Source: Pseudogemmobacter humi (lineage in GTDB: Bacteria; Pseudomonadota; Alphaproteobacteria; Rhodobacterales; Rhodobacteraceae). From it: 64,000 bases of DNA. Position 1 is the first letter of the stretch. Each line of letters begins with the position of its first letter. The notes beneath the pieces were generated by a model that had not been told where the DNA came from, did no database searches, and saw nothing but the letters and a program-made list of their open reading frames with translations. The position numbers and the translations under genes are program-made. Of this stretch, positions 51,663 to 60,788 are shown one piece after another. The stretch spans positions 27,678 through 91,677 of the forward strand of contig NZ_UXAW01000058.1 in the NCBI RefSeq assembly GCF_900609055.1, in the 5' to 3' direction.

Positions 51663-52601
51663 GTGACGGTTCGGATCATCCATCGCCTGATCGCGGTGCT
51701 TGCCGTTTTCGGGCTGCTGGCGGGTTGCGGCCCGCGCGATCTGCCCGTGGCGGCGGTGCCTTCGGTCCATCCGGTTGCCGGGCCGCAAGCCGCGCCGCGC
51801 CGGATCACCTATCTGCTGCCGGGCGCGCTTTCGACCTCGCGCATTTTCGGGCCTTTGCGCGCGGCGGCGGGGCCGGATCATCTGGTGATGGAATACCGCT
51901 TTCCCGGGCTCCAGGACCAGCCGGTCGATCCGCCGATGCGGATCGCGCGGGTGGCGCAGGAGATCGCGGATCATGCGGCGCGCCATCCGGGGGCAGAGCT
52001 CGAAATCCTCGCTTTCTCGACCGGCGGCGCCATCGCGCTGGAGGCGGCGGGACGGATCGGGCCCGGGCGCAAGCTGCGGGTGGTGATCCTGTCGGGCGCG
52101 ACGCCTGTTCCCGGCGCCTACGATTCGGCCCTGCGCGGCTCGCTGGCGCTGGCGGCGGCGGTGCTGGCCACCGGCAGCCTGGAGGCGCGCACGGTCTGGG
52201 GCGAATATTACAAGACGCTGCTTTACGGCTATGGCTGGCGCCGCGACCCGGCGATCCGGCGCAAGGCCGAGGCCCAGGCCGCGCGCGACCGCAAGAACCT
52301 GATCCTGCCGGTGAAGGGGCTGGGCCGCGCCCATACCCGCGATCTGCTGGGCTGGCGGCTCTCGCCCGCGGCCAGGACTTCGGGGGCGGCGATCCTGTTC
52401 CTGCATGGCGGCAGGGATCCGGTGTTTCCTGTCGCAGGCGTTGCGGCGCTGGCGCGTGAAACCGGCGCCACGCTTTGCGTGCTGCCCGGCGGCGGCCATC
52501 TTCTGATGACCACCCATCCGCGAATCCTTGGACGGGCCGGGGATTTTCTCGCAGGCCGCTGGCAGGGCGAGGAATGCCGCGCGGCGCCCGAAGGGAACTG
52601 A
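51663..52601 (+). CDS. Alpha/beta-hydrolase-like lipoprotein
   Basis: A 312-residue predicted lipoprotein (lipobox LLAGC near residue 20). The body fits an alpha/beta hydrolase: YLLPGALSTSRIFGPL early, nucleophile-elbow-like LAFSTGGAIAL, HGGRDPVFPVAGVAA (acid) and LPGGGHLLM (His). The elbow is F-S-T-G-G instead of GxSxG, so activity is plausible but not certain. The GTG at 51663 was chosen because GGAGG is 6 bp upstream and the signal peptide starts there. Substrate unknown. Confidence 0.75.
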   Translation: MTVRIIHRLIAVLAVFGLLAGCGPRDLPVAAVPSVHPVAGPQAAPRRITYLLPGALSTSRIFGPLRAAAGPDHLVMEYRFPGLQDQPVDPPMRIARVAQEIADHAARHPGAELEILAFSTGGAIALEAAGRIGPGRKLRVVILSGATPVPGAYDSALRGSLALAAAVLATGSLEARTVWGEYYKTLLYGYGWRRDPAIRRKAEAQAARDRKNLILPVKGLGRAHTRDLLGWRLSPAARTSGAAILFLHGGRDPVFPVAGVAALARETGATLCVLPGGGHLLMTTHPRILGRAGDFLAGRWQGEECRAAPEGN

Positions 52602-52657
52602 TCGCCCCTTTGCGGTGTTGATTCCCAAAGCGCATCACCGTCGCGAAAGGAAAAGTC

Positions 52658-52735
52658 ATGAGAGGTATCGCCGCCTGGCTGATCGGAATCCCGATCCCGA
52701 TCATCATCGTGCTCTATCTGTTGGATGTGTTCTGA
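52658..52735 (+). CDS. 25-residue single-span membrane peptide
   Basis: MRGIAAWLIGIPIPIIIVLY continues with LLDVF and stop. AAAGGA precedes the ATG by 7 bp. One membrane helix with a conserved-looking IPIPII core. I recall similar micro-proteins in other Alphaproteobacteria but cannot check. Too short for ordinary gene finders. Function unknown. A GCCCGCCC/GGGCGGGC hairpin follows at about 52742-52772. Confidence 0.65.
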   Translation: MRGIAAWLIGIPIPIIIVLYLLDVF

Positions 52736-52860
52736 GCCGTGCCCGCCCGCGTTCCCGGAGGGGCGGGCGGGCGATAAGAAGTTTCGCGGGATGGCCTTCA
52801 CCCCGTCTTATTTTCGCCCGGTTTCCAATGAAACAAAGGTGAAAGAGAAGGAGACATGAC

Positions 52861-53058
52861 ATGGCGATCATCGTGGTGCTTGCCGCAAGCCTGTTCGGGT
52901 TTTTTGCCGCTCTCGTCTCGTTTCTGCTTGGGTCGGGTCTTGTGATGGCACTGTCGGTATGGTGGGGCACGGGGCTTGCCGCGCTGGCGCTGATCGGGCT
53001 GACGGCGCTGATGTCGCGCGCCCCGGCGGGGTCCCGGCAAGGGACCGCCCGGGCCTGA
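52861..53058 (+). CDS. Small two-span membrane protein
   Basis: A 65-residue protein with two hydrophobic helices (about 1-28 and 32-51) and a short charged tail (RAPAGSRQGTARA). GAAGGAGA lies 6 bp before the ATG. It stands between the 25-residue peptide and the cold-shock gene. Not recognised; hypothetical envelope protein. Confidence 0.65.
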   Translation: MAIIVVLAASLFGFFAALVSFLLGSGLVMALSVWWGTGLAALALIGLTALMSRAPAGSRQGTARA

Positions 53059-53060
53059 TC

Positions 53061-53241
53061 CGGCCCGAATCCGGGCCTCATGGCCAAAACCTTGCCAGAA
53101 CCCCAATATTCAGGCATAAAAGATTCTGCGACGTTATCTTCTTTCGACCTGTCTCCGTGATCCGGCCGCAGTCCTCGAACCAGACTGACTGCGCCGGGCC
53201 GCCGCATAACGCGGGCGGAAAAAACGATCAGGAGACTCACG
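53061..53241 (+). promoter_or_regulatory. Promoter and long 5' leader of the cold-shock gene
   Basis: A 180-bp leader precedes the cold-shock gene, as expected for csp mRNAs whose 5' UTR controls translation by temperature. TTGCCA (53092-53097) and TAAAAG (53117-53122, spacing 19) are possible -35/-10 elements. A GGGCCGCCGC...GCGGGCGG pairing is possible near the end of the leader. Regulation is inferred from the family. Confidence 0.4.
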
Positions 53242-53448
53242 ATGGCCAAGGGCACCGTGAAATGGTTTAACGAAACCAAGGGCTACGGTTTCATCGCCCC
53301 CGAGGGCGGCAAAAAAGACGTGTTCGTTCACATCACCGCGCTGGAGCGCGCCGGGCTGCGCAGCCTGAAGGACGGCCAGCCGGTGACCTTCGACATCGAA
53401 ACCAGCCGCGACGGCCGGGAATCGGCGACGAATCTCTCGCTGGCCTGA
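53242..53448 (+). CDS. cspA: CspA-family cold-shock protein
   Basis: A 68-residue single-stranded nucleic acid-binding OB-fold protein. RNP1 KGYGFIAPE and RNP2 DVFVHIT are intact, with the start MAKGTVKWFNETKGYG. It acts as an RNA chaperone. CAGGAGA lies 6 bp before the ATG. A strong terminator follows. Which of several csp paralogues it is cannot be told. Confidence 0.95.
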   Translation: MAKGTVKWFNETKGYGFIAPEGGKKDVFVHITALERAGLRSLKDGQPVTFDIETSRDGRESATNLSLA

Positions 53449-53468
53449 GCCACGCGGGACGGAATGCG

Positions 53469-53501
53469 AAAGAGGCGGCCTCGCAAGGGGCCGCCTCTTT
53501 T
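53469..53501 (+). terminator. Rho-independent terminator of the cold-shock gene
   Basis: AAAGAGGCGGCC pairs with GGCCGCCTCTTT across an 8-nt loop and ends in TTTT. It is symmetric enough to work for the convergent minus-strand gene as well. Confidence 0.92.
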
Positions 53502-53531
53502 CATTGCCGGGGGCAGGTGCCGGAGATGCGG

Positions 53532-53963
53532 TCAGGCCGCATTCCAGATCATCCGGTCGCGCAAAGCGTGTTCGTAGCCGACCCGCAGACCCACGACCGA
53601 AACCGGCGCGCGCAGACGGATTGCGGTGCCGCGGTCCTCGGGGAAGCTGTGGGCGGCATGGCTTTCGCTGATCATGATCAGCGGCACCCGCGAATCGACC
53701 GCCTTCAGCGTTCTGATCGCGGCCTCGCCGCTTTCCGCGCCGCCGATCCGGTCGCAGTCGATCACCACGAGGCCGTAGCCCGAGGGATCGTCGATCAGTT
53801 CCGACAGTGCGGCGTAAAGTTCGGTCTCGACATCGACCAGCCCGCCCAGGGCGCGCAGCCGGATGGCCAGCGGATCATCGGATGCGCCGGTGATCAGAAG
53901 CACCCGCACCGCGCCGCCCACCGGCAGCGCGAAATCCTGGTCGAAAGAATGAGAAATCTGCAT
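53532..53963 (-). CDS. Receiver-domain-like protein without output domain
   Basis: A 143-residue protein with the shape of a response-regulator receiver: VRVLLITGASDDPLAIRLRAL as beta1/alpha1, LVVIDCDRIGG at the phospho-acceptor position, VPLIMISESH as beta4 and a final helix. The acidic pair normally after beta1 is shifted (ASDD), so phosphorylation is uncertain. The ATG at 53963 has GGGGG upstream; an ATG seven codons earlier exists. It is convergent with the cold-shock gene. Function unknown. Confidence 0.6.
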   Translation of the reverse strand: MQISHSFDQDFALPVGGAVRVLLITGASDDPLAIRLRALGGLVDVETELYAALSELIDDPSGYGLVVIDCDRIGGAESGEAAIRTLKAVDSRVPLIMISESHAAHSFPEDRGTAIRLRAPVSVVGLRVGYEHALRDRMIWNAA

Positions 53964-54119
53964 GATAGCCCCCGCATTTTCCATGCCGTGACGCCGAATT
54001 TCGCGGAGAATTGGGTTGTTTCTGAGGGTTAATTCAGGAATTTCCGCGACTTTTTTGCCTTAATTCCGCCCGGTTGAAGCAGGGCCGCGAATGGCGCAGA
54101 CTGCCGCGAGGAGGGCCGC

Positions 54120-55031
54120 ATGACCGCGCCGGATTACGCCAGTCTGATCGACGCCCCGACCCGGGCTTTCATCCGCAGGACGGAGAGCTTTTACCCTCCT
54201 GAAACCGCGTCCTTTCCGGTGGAGGAACAGCGCCGGATCTACGGCCGGATGTGTGCGGCCTTCGCACAGCCGCGCCCGCCCGGGCTGCATGTCCGCGACG
54301 AGGCCGTCGGCGGCGTCTCCTGCCGGATCTTCGCGGGCGCGGGCCCTCGCGTGGTTTACTGCCATGGCGGCGGCTTCGTGGTCGGCGGGCTGGACAGTCA
54401 TGACGACATCTGCGCCGGGATCTGCGACCGGACCGGGCTTGAGGTGGTGGCGGTGGATTACCGGCTGGCGCCGGAGCATCCGCATCCGGCGGCGCTGGAA
54501 GATGTTCTCGCGGTGATCGGGGCGCTGCCCGGTCGGCTGGTGCTGGCGGGGGACAGCGCGGGGGGCTGTCTCGCGGCCGCTGCCTGCCATGTGCTGCGCG
54601 ATCCGCGCATCCTCGGCCAGGTGCTGATCTATCCTCTCCTCGGCGGCGATACCGGGCGGGGCAGCTATGTCACCCATGCCGATGCGCCGATGCTGACGCG
54701 GGCCGATGTGGCGTATTACGCGGGCATTCGCGGCGCGGCAAAGGGCGACCCCACCGCTTTGCCGCTGGATGACGGGGATTTCACCGGCCTGCCGATGACT
54801 TTGGCCGTGGCGGCGGAATGCGATCCGTTGGCCGATGATGCCACGGATTACGCGGCGCGCATCCGTGCCGCCGGGGGAAGGGCAAGGGCGGTGACGGATG
54901 CCGGCCTTGTCCATGGCTGGCTGCGCGCGCGCCATTCGGCGCCGCGCGCGGCGCAAAGTTTCCAACGCATAACAGACACCATCGCCGCCTTCGCGCGAAG
55001 CGAATGGCCTTACACGGAGGTAAACCCATGA
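54120..55031 (+). CDS. Alpha/beta-hydrolase esterase (hormone-sensitive lipase family)
   Basis: A 303-residue cytoplasmic esterase. Oxyanion motif HGGGFVVGG (about 82-90), nucleophile GDSAGG (about 147-152), acid in AECDPLADD and His in LVHGWLRAR complete the triad in the order of HSL-type carboxylesterases. GAGGAGGG is 5 bp before the ATG. Its stop overlaps the next gene's start (ATGA), so the esterase and the class II aldolase are co-translated and may act on one substrate. The substrate is unknown. Confidence 0.88.
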   Translation: MTAPDYASLIDAPTRAFIRRTESFYPPETASFPVEEQRRIYGRMCAAFAQPRPPGLHVRDEAVGGVSCRIFAGAGPRVVYCHGGGFVVGGLDSHDDICAGICDRTGLEVVAVDYRLAPEHPHPAALEDVLAVIGALPGRLVLAGDSAGGCLAAAACHVLRDPRILGQVLIYPLLGGDTGRGSYVTHADAPMLTRADVAYYAGIRGAAKGDPTALPLDDGDFTGLPMTLAVAAECDPLADDATDYAARIRAAGGRARAVTDAGLVHGWLRARHSAPRAAQSFQRITDTIAAFARSEWPYTEVNP

Positions 55032-55774
55032 ACCAGCACGCCAATCTGACCCATCAGGCCCTGCGTTGCGACCTGGCCGCTGCCTTTCGCTGGACGGTGC
55101 GGCTGAACATGCACGAGGCGGTGGCCAACCATTTCTCGCTGGCGGTCAACCCCGAGGGCTCGCGCTTTCTGATCAACCCGAACGGGCGGCATTTCTCGCG
55201 CATCACCGCCTCGTCGCTGGTCGAGATCGACGCGAATGACCCCGATACGATGAGCCGCCCCGATGCGCCCGACCCCACCGCCTGGGGGCTGCATGGGGCG
55301 ATCCACCGCGCCTGCCCGCATGCGGTCTGCGTGATGCATGTGCATTCGGTCCATGCCACGGTGCTGGCCGCGCTGGCCGACAGCCATCTGCCGGCGATCG
55401 ACCAGAATTCGGCGATGTTCCACAACCGCCACGTGGTTGACGACCATTACGGCGGCATGGCGCTTGGCGAAGAGGCCGAGCGCTGCGCGACGCTGCTGGC
55501 CGACCCGAAGACCCACACCCTGGTGATGGGCAACCACGGCGTTCTGGTGATCGGGCGCAGCGTGGCCGAGGCGTTCAACCGGCTCTATTATTTCGAGCGC
55601 GCCGCCGAGACCTATATCCGCGCGCTTTCCACCGGGCGGCCCCTGCGGGTGATGCCCGGGGCAGTGGCGGAAAAGACCGCCCGCGAATGGGAGGATTACC
55701 CCGGTTTCGCCGAGGCGCATCTGGCCGAGATCCGCGCGATCCTCGACCGCGAGGAAGCCGATTACTCCGCCTGA
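55028..55774 (+). CDS. Class II aldolase/adducin-family protein
   Basis: A 248-residue zinc-dependent aldolase-like protein. Histidines of the metal site are in MHVHSVHATVLAAL (about 108-121) and GNHGVLVIG (about 170-178); FHNRHVVDDHYGGMAL is also typical. GGAGGT lies 7 bp before the ATG. It is coupled to the esterase. Bacterial members cleave sugar phosphates or act as decarboxylases; the adducin-like subgroup often has unknown substrates. Confidence 0.85.
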   Translation: MNQHANLTHQALRCDLAAAFRWTVRLNMHEAVANHFSLAVNPEGSRFLINPNGRHFSRITASSLVEIDANDPDTMSRPDAPDPTAWGLHGAIHRACPHAVCVMHVHSVHATVLAALADSHLPAIDQNSAMFHNRHVVDDHYGGMALGEEAERCATLLADPKTHTLVMGNHGVLVIGRSVAEAFNRLYYFERAAETYIRALSTGRPLRVMPGAVAEKTAREWEDYPGFAEAHLAEIRAILDREEADYSA

Positions 55775-55783
55775 GGCAGGCTG

Positions 55784-55806
55784 GCGCGGGGATCAGTTCC
55801 CCGCGC
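55784..55806. repeat. Perfect 9-bp inverted repeat at the convergent gene ends
   Basis: GCGCGGGGA (55784-55792) and TCCCCGCGC (55798-55806) pair across the 5-nt loop TCAGT, which contains the stop codon of the minus-strand ABC ATPase gene. There is no T-run, so it is not a classic terminator, but it could protect both transcript ends. Confidence 0.6.
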
Positions 55807-57430
55807 TGGCCATCCGGCGGTGTTCCAGCACATTCTCCAGCCAGCCGAGCTGCATCTCGGGCACCGAGGACAGGAGAAGGTCGGTGTAATCGTCGAACGG
55901 CGGGGCCAGAACGTCGCTTTTCTGGCCGTAGCGGACCACCTCGCCCTTATACATCACCGCGATCTTATCGGCGATGGCGCGCACCGTCGCTAGATCGTGG
56001 GTGATGAACAGATAGGCCATCTGCGTCTCGGCCTGGAGGTTCAGCAAGAGCTTGAGGATCCCGTCCGCCACCAGCGGGTCGAGCGCCGATGTCACCTCGT
56101 CGCAGATGATCAGCTTCGGCTGCGCCGCCAGCGCGCGGGCGATGCAGACCCGCTGCTTCTGCCCGCCCGAAAGCTCGGCCGGGTAGCGGTCGGCAAAGCC
56201 CTTGCCCATCTCGATCTGGTCGAGCAGCTCCTGGACGCGGAGGTCGCGCTCGCGCCCCTTCATGCCGAAGTAGAACTCCAGCGGCCGGCCGATCATGGTG
56301 CGCACCGTCTGGCGCGGATTCATCGCGGTATCGGCCATCTGATAGATCATCTGGATCTCGCGCAGATCCTGGCGGGTGCGGCCGCGGAAGGCGGCGGAAA
56401 GCGGGCGGCCGTCGAAACTGATCCGCCCTTTCGTGGGCGGCAAGAGCCCGGTGATCGCGCGGGCCAGCGTCGATTTCCCCGAGCCGCTTTCCCCCACCAC
56501 CGCCAGCGTCTGCCCGGGAGGCAGCCCGAGCGAGATGTTCTTCAGCACGTCGAATGTGGTGCCGCGATAGCGTGCGGTGACGTTCTCGATGCGCAGGATC
56601 GGCGCTGCCTCGGGCTTTTCGGCATGTTCCAGACTGCGCACCGAGACCAGCGCCTTCGTGTAATCCTCGCGCGGGTGGTTGATGATCTGGTCGGTGGTGC
56701 CGTGTTCCACCTTGCGGCCATGGCGCAGCACCATGATCTCATCGGCGACCTGGGCCACGACGGCCAGGTCGTGGGTGATGTAGAGCGCGGCCACGCCGGT
56801 GTCGCGGATCGCCTCTTTGATTGCCGCGAGAACGTCGATCTGGGTGGTCACGTCCAGCGCGGTCGTCGGCTCGTCGAAGATCACCAGATCGGGCTTCGGG
56901 CAAAGCGCCATCGCGGTCATGGCGCGCTGCAACTGCCCGCCCGAGACCTGATGCGGATAGCGGTTGCCGAAGGTTTCCGGGTTCGGCAGGCCCAGCTTGC
57001 GAAACAGCCCGACCGCGCGGCTCTCGGCCTCGGGGCGGGTCATCACGCCATGCGACAGGCAGGTCTCGATCACCTGTTCCATCAGCCGTTTCGACGGGTT
57101 GAACGAGGCCGCCGCCGATTGCGAGACGTAAGTCACCTCGCGCCCGCGCAACCGGCGCAGCTGCCACGCCGCCGCGGGGCGGATGTCGCGCCCGTTGAGC
57201 AGAATCTCTCCGCCGGTCAGCCGCACGCCGCCGCGCCCGTAGGACATGGCGGACAGGCCGATGGTGGATTTCCCGGCGCCGGATTCGCCGATCAGCCCCA
57301 GCACCTTGCCCTTTTCCAGTTGCACATCGACGCCGTGAACCAGCGTCACGTCCTTCGGCGGTTCCCCGGGCGGGTAGGAGGTGGCCTCGATCACGAGGCC
57401 GCGGATGTCGAGAAGCAGATTGTCAGCCAC
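55793..57430 (-). CDS. Dual-ATPase ABC transporter subunit (dipeptide/opine type)
   Basis: A 545-residue protein with two fused nucleotide-binding domains: Walker A GESGAGKSTIG (about 40) and GESGSGKSTLAR (about 315), signatures VSGGQLQRAM and LSGGQKQRVCIA, and Walker B VIFDEPTTALD and ICDEVTSALD. It corresponds to DppD plus DppF. It powers the import system encoded upstream on the same strand; its start overlaps the permease stop by 8 bp. The fused form is common in Rhizobiales and Rhodobacterales. Substrate is set by the binding protein. Confidence 0.93.
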   Translation of the reverse strand: MADNLLLDIRGLVIEATSYPPGEPPKDVTLVHGVDVQLEKGKVLGLIGESGAGKSTIGLSAMSYGRGGVRLTGGEILLNGRDIRPAAAWQLRRLRGREVTYVSQSAAASFNPSKRLMEQVIETCLSHGVMTRPEAESRAVGLFRKLGLPNPETFGNRYPHQVSGGQLQRAMTAMALCPKPDLVIFDEPTTALDVTTQIDVLAAIKEAIRDTGVAALYITHDLAVVAQVADEIMVLRHGRKVEHGTTDQIINHPREDYTKALVSVRSLEHAEKPEAAPILRIENVTARYRGTTFDVLKNISLGLPPGQTLAVVGESGSGKSTLARAITGLLPPTKGRISFDGRPLSAAFRGRTRQDLREIQMIYQMADTAMNPRQTVRTMIGRPLEFYFGMKGRERDLRVQELLDQIEMGKGFADRYPAELSGGQKQRVCIARALAAQPKLIICDEVTSALDPLVADGILKLLLNLQAETQMAYLFITHDLATVRAIADKIAVMYKGEVVRYGQKSDVLAPPFDDYTDLLLSSVPEMQLGWLENVLEHRRMASAGN

Positions 57431-58238
57431 CGCGGCCTCCTTTCAGGCTGGAAGTGCGCGAAAGCACCCAGTCGGCCACCAGGTTGACGGAAATCGCCAG
57501 CAGCGCGATGGCGAAGGCCGGGACCATCGCCGCCGCCTTGCCGTAGGTCAGCCCGTCCTTGTTTTCCTTCACCATGCCGCCCCAGTCGGCCAAGGGCGGC
57601 TGCACGCCGAGCCCGAGGAACGAGAGCGTCGAGATGAACAGAACCGCGAAGATGAAGCGCAGGCCGAACTCCGCGACCAGCGGCGACAGCGCATTGGGCA
57701 GGATCTCGCGGAAGATCACCCAGCCCTGACGCTCGCCGCGCAGCTTGGCGGCCTCGACATATTCCATCACGGCGATGTCCATCGCGACCGCGCGGGCCAG
57801 ACGGAACACCCGGGTGGAATCGAGGACCCCCATCACCAGGATCAGCACCGTCAGGTTCAGAGGCAGCACCGACAGCATCACCAGCGCCACGATCAGCGAG
57901 GGGATCGCCATCATCAGATCGCAGACGCGCGACAGGATCTGGTCGGTCCAGCCGCCCTGAACGGCGGCGAGAAAGCCGAAGAACGAGCCGATGGAAAACG
58001 CCAGCAGCGAGGCCGCCAGGGCTACGAAGATGGTGATCTGCCCGCCGTAGATCAGCCGCGAGAGGATGTCGCGGCCGATGGAATCGGTGCCGAACCAGTG
58101 TTTGGCGGAAGGCGCCTCCCACACGCCGCCGAGGATGGCGTCGAGCGGATAGGGCGCGATGATATCGGCGAAGATCGCCGCCAGCACGAAGCCCGCGGTC
58201 AGGATCATGCCGATGAGAGCGGAGACCGGGATTCTCAT
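57423..58238 (-). CDS. ABC transporter permease, DppC type
   Basis: A 271-residue inner-membrane permease with about six helices. HWFGTDSIGRDILSRLIYGG, core GTDSIGRDILSR, is the DppC/OppC signature, and the EAA loop reads AAKLRGERQGWVIFREILPN. It overlaps its neighbours at both ends by 4-8 bp. Confidence 0.93.
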   Translation of the reverse strand: MRIPVSALIGMILTAGFVLAAIFADIIAPYPLDAILGGVWEAPSAKHWFGTDSIGRDILSRLIYGGQITIFVALAASLLAFSIGSFFGFLAAVQGGWTDQILSRVCDLMMAIPSLIVALVMLSVLPLNLTVLILVMGVLDSTRVFRLARAVAMDIAVMEYVEAAKLRGERQGWVIFREILPNALSPLVAEFGLRFIFAVLFISTLSFLGLGVQPPLADWGGMVKENKDGLTYGKAAAMVPAFAIALLAISVNLVADWVLSRTSSLKGGRGG

Positions 58239-59191
58239 TTCGGATGCCTCAGACGCGGGTTGGCGATGATCGCGGTGACATCGGCGATGATGTTCAGCCC
58301 GATATAGACGGCGGCAAAGATCAGCCCCACGGCCTGCACCACCGGCAGGTCGCGCTTGGTCACATGATCGACCAGATACTGGCCGAGCGCGTTGTAGGAG
58401 AACACCACCTCGACCACCACGACGCCCACCACCAGATAGGCGAGGTTGATCGCCACCACCGAGATGATCGGCGCCACCGCATTGGGGAAGGCGTGTTTCC
58501 AGATGATCGTCATCGGCGACAGGCCCTTCAGCTCGGCCGTCTCGATATAGGCCGATTGCATGACGTTCAGGATCGCGGCCCGGGTCATGCGCATCATATG
58601 CGCCAGCACCACCAGCACCAGAACGATCACCGGCAGCGCCACGGCCTGGAGCTTCGCCCAGAAGCTCATGCCCGGGAACACCATGGCGACGGGCTGGAAC
58701 ACCGGAATGACGATGGTCAGCAGGAAGATCACGAAATAGGCGGCGACGAATTCCGGCAGGCTGATCGTGGTCAGCGTGACGCCCGAGATCAGCTTGTCGG
58801 GCCAGCGCCCGGCATAGCGCGCGGCCACGGCGCCGAGGATCAGCGCCAGCGGCACCGAGATCAGCGCGGCGCAGCCCGCCAGGAACAGCGTATTGCCGAG
58901 CCGCTGGCCGATGGCCTGGGCGATATCGACGCCGTTGGTCAGGGCCTTGCCCAGATCGCCGGTGAGCACACCGCCGAGCCAGTTGAAATAACGGGTCAGA
59001 GCCGGCTGATCGAGCCCCATCTGATTGCGCAGATTCTCCAGCGCCTGCGGGGTGGCAGACTGTCCGAGGATCGCCTGGGCCGTATCGCCCGGCAGTGCCT
59101 CGACCCCGAGGAAGATCACTGCGGAAACCGCGAAAAGCAACAGCAGGCCCAGCGCGATGCGCTGGACCAGAAGTTTCAGGATAGGATGCAC
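58235..59191 (-). CDS. ABC transporter permease, DppB type
   Basis: A 318-residue permease with about six helices, the DppB-type motif EALPGDTAQAILGQSATP near the N-terminus and the EAA loop TAELKGLSPMTIIWKHAFPNA (core ELKGLSPMTI). It is 10 bp downstream of the binding-protein gene and overlaps the next permease by ATGA. Confidence 0.93.
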   Translation of the reverse strand: MHPILKLLVQRIALGLLLLFAVSAVIFLGVEALPGDTAQAILGQSATPQALENLRNQMGLDQPALTRYFNWLGGVLTGDLGKALTNGVDIAQAIGQRLGNTLFLAGCAALISVPLALILGAVAARYAGRWPDKLISGVTLTTISLPEFVAAYFVIFLLTIVIPVFQPVAMVFPGMSFWAKLQAVALPVIVLVLVVLAHMMRMTRAAILNVMQSAYIETAELKGLSPMTIIWKHAFPNAVAPIISVVAINLAYLVVGVVVVEVVFSYNALGQYLVDHVTKRDLPVVQAVGLIFAAVYIGLNIIADVTAIIANPRLRHPK

Positions 59192-59201
59192 CGTGCCGTC
59201 C

Positions 59202-60788
59202 TCAGGCCAGCCAGCACTTGGCGGGGGCGCGGTAGTTCATCATCTCGGCATTGGGATCGTCGATCCAGCCGGCGATCTCGTTCGAGCGGATGCCGGCGAC
59301 GAATTCGTTGAACATCGGCAGGATCAGGCCGCCCTCGTCGCGGACGATATGGGCCATCTCGGAATATTGCGCCTTGCGCTTGTCCTGATCCAGTTCGGCC
59401 CGGGCCGCCATCAGCAGCTCGTCGAATTTGGCGTTCTTGAATTTGGTGTCGTTCCATTCCGCGGTCGAGAGATAGGCGGTGGAATACATCTGATCCTGCA
59501 CCGGGCGGCCGCCCCAGTAGCTGGCGCAGAACGGCTCGACGTTCCAGACGTTCGACCAGTAGCCGTCGTCGGGTTCCAGCTGGACCTGAAGCGGAATCCC
59601 CGCCGCCTGGGCCGAGGCCGCGAACAGGTTCGCCGCATCCACCGCGCCGGGGAAGGCGCCCGGTGCGGTGCGCAGCATGATCGGGCTGCCGTCATGGCCG
59701 GATTTTTCGTAATATTCCTTTGCCTTCGCCGCGTCGTATTCGCGCTGCTCGATCGAATCGTCGAACAGCGGATAGGCGGCGTTGATCGGGAAGTCGTTGC
59801 CGACCGAGCCGAGCCCGCCGAGGATCTTGTCCACCATCTCCTGGCGCTTGATGCCGTATTTCAGTGCCATGCGCAGGTCGTTGTTGTCGAAGGGCGCTTT
59901 GTCGACATGCATGATGAAGACGTAATGCCCGCGGCCCACGGCGCGGCGCACCTCGACCCCGGGCGCTCCGGCCAGCAACTCGGCGATCTTGGGGTCGATC
60001 CGGTTCATCATATGCACCTGGCCCGATTGCAGCGCGGCGGTGCGGGCGGTGTTGTCGTTGATCGACAGAACCTCGATCGTGTCGGCATGGCCGATGCCGC
60101 TGTCGAAGTAGTTCGGATTCTTTTGCAGCACGTAGCGCACGCCCGGCTCGAAAGTCTCCAGGATATAGGGGCCGGCGCCGATCCCGGCATTCGGATTGTC
60201 GTAGCCGCCGCCGGGCTGGATGATCAGGTGATAGTCGGTCAGCAGATAGGGAAGGTCGGCCGAGGGGAATTCCAGCGTCAGCTCCAGCTTGTCGCCTTCG
60301 GCCTTCATCTCGGAAATGCCCTTGACGATGCCCAGCGCGCCGGATTGCGCATTCTCATCCGTGTGGCGCTTGAAGGTCGCCATCACGTCCTCGGCGGTCA
60401 CGGTCTGGCCGTTCGAGAAGGTCACGCCCTGGCGGATCTTGAAGGTCCAGACCTTCGAATCGGGCGAGGAGGAGACCTCTTCGGCGATCCGCATCTCGAC
60501 CTGGCCGTCCGGGGTCATGTCGACGAGCTGCTCGCCCCAATGGGCATTGCCGACCTGCGGCACGACCGAGGCCGCCAGCGCCGGATCCAGCGTGTTGGTG
60601 CTTTCGCCGCCCGCGAGACCGGCGCGGATGACGCCGCCCTTCTTCGGCTCGGCATGGGCCGCTTTGGTGTAAAGCGCGCCCGCAAGCGCGGTCGAGACGC
60701 CCATCGCCGTGGTGCGGCCGATGAATTCGCGGCGGCTCATCTTGCCCTGCCGCGCGCGGCTCACCATCCAGTCAAGCATGTCGGTCAT
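59202..60788 (-). CDS. Periplasmic substrate-binding protein of the ABC importer (family 5)
   Basis: A 528-residue extracellular solute-binding protein family 5 member. The N-terminus has a twin-arginine signal (MSRREFIGRTTAMGVSTALA), so it is probably exported folded by Tat. TFKIRQGVTFSNGQTVTAEDV is the family signature (core VTFSNGQTVTAEDV). AGGGAGA precedes the ATG at 60788. Family 5 proteins bind peptides, opines, nickel or glutathione; the divergent choline sulfatase hints at choline-O-sulfate or another zwitterion, but this is only inference. Confidence 0.9.
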   Translation of the reverse strand: MTDMLDWMVSRARQGKMSRREFIGRTTAMGVSTALAGALYTKAAHAEPKKGGVIRAGLAGGESTNTLDPALAASVVPQVGNAHWGEQLVDMTPDGQVEMRIAEEVSSSPDSKVWTFKIRQGVTFSNGQTVTAEDVMATFKRHTDENAQSGALGIVKGISEMKAEGDKLELTLEFPSADLPYLLTDYHLIIQPGGGYDNPNAGIGAGPYILETFEPGVRYVLQKNPNYFDSGIGHADTIEVLSINDNTARTAALQSGQVHMMNRIDPKIAELLAGAPGVEVRRAVGRGHYVFIMHVDKAPFDNNDLRMALKYGIKRQEMVDKILGGLGSVGNDFPINAAYPLFDDSIEQREYDAAKAKEYYEKSGHDGSPIMLRTAPGAFPGAVDAANLFAASAQAAGIPLQVQLEPDDGYWSNVWNVEPFCASYWGGRPVQDQMYSTAYLSTAEWNDTKFKNAKFDELLMAARAELDQDKRKAQYSEMAHIVRDEGGLILPMFNEFVAGIRSNEIAGWIDDPNAEMMNYRAPAKCWLA

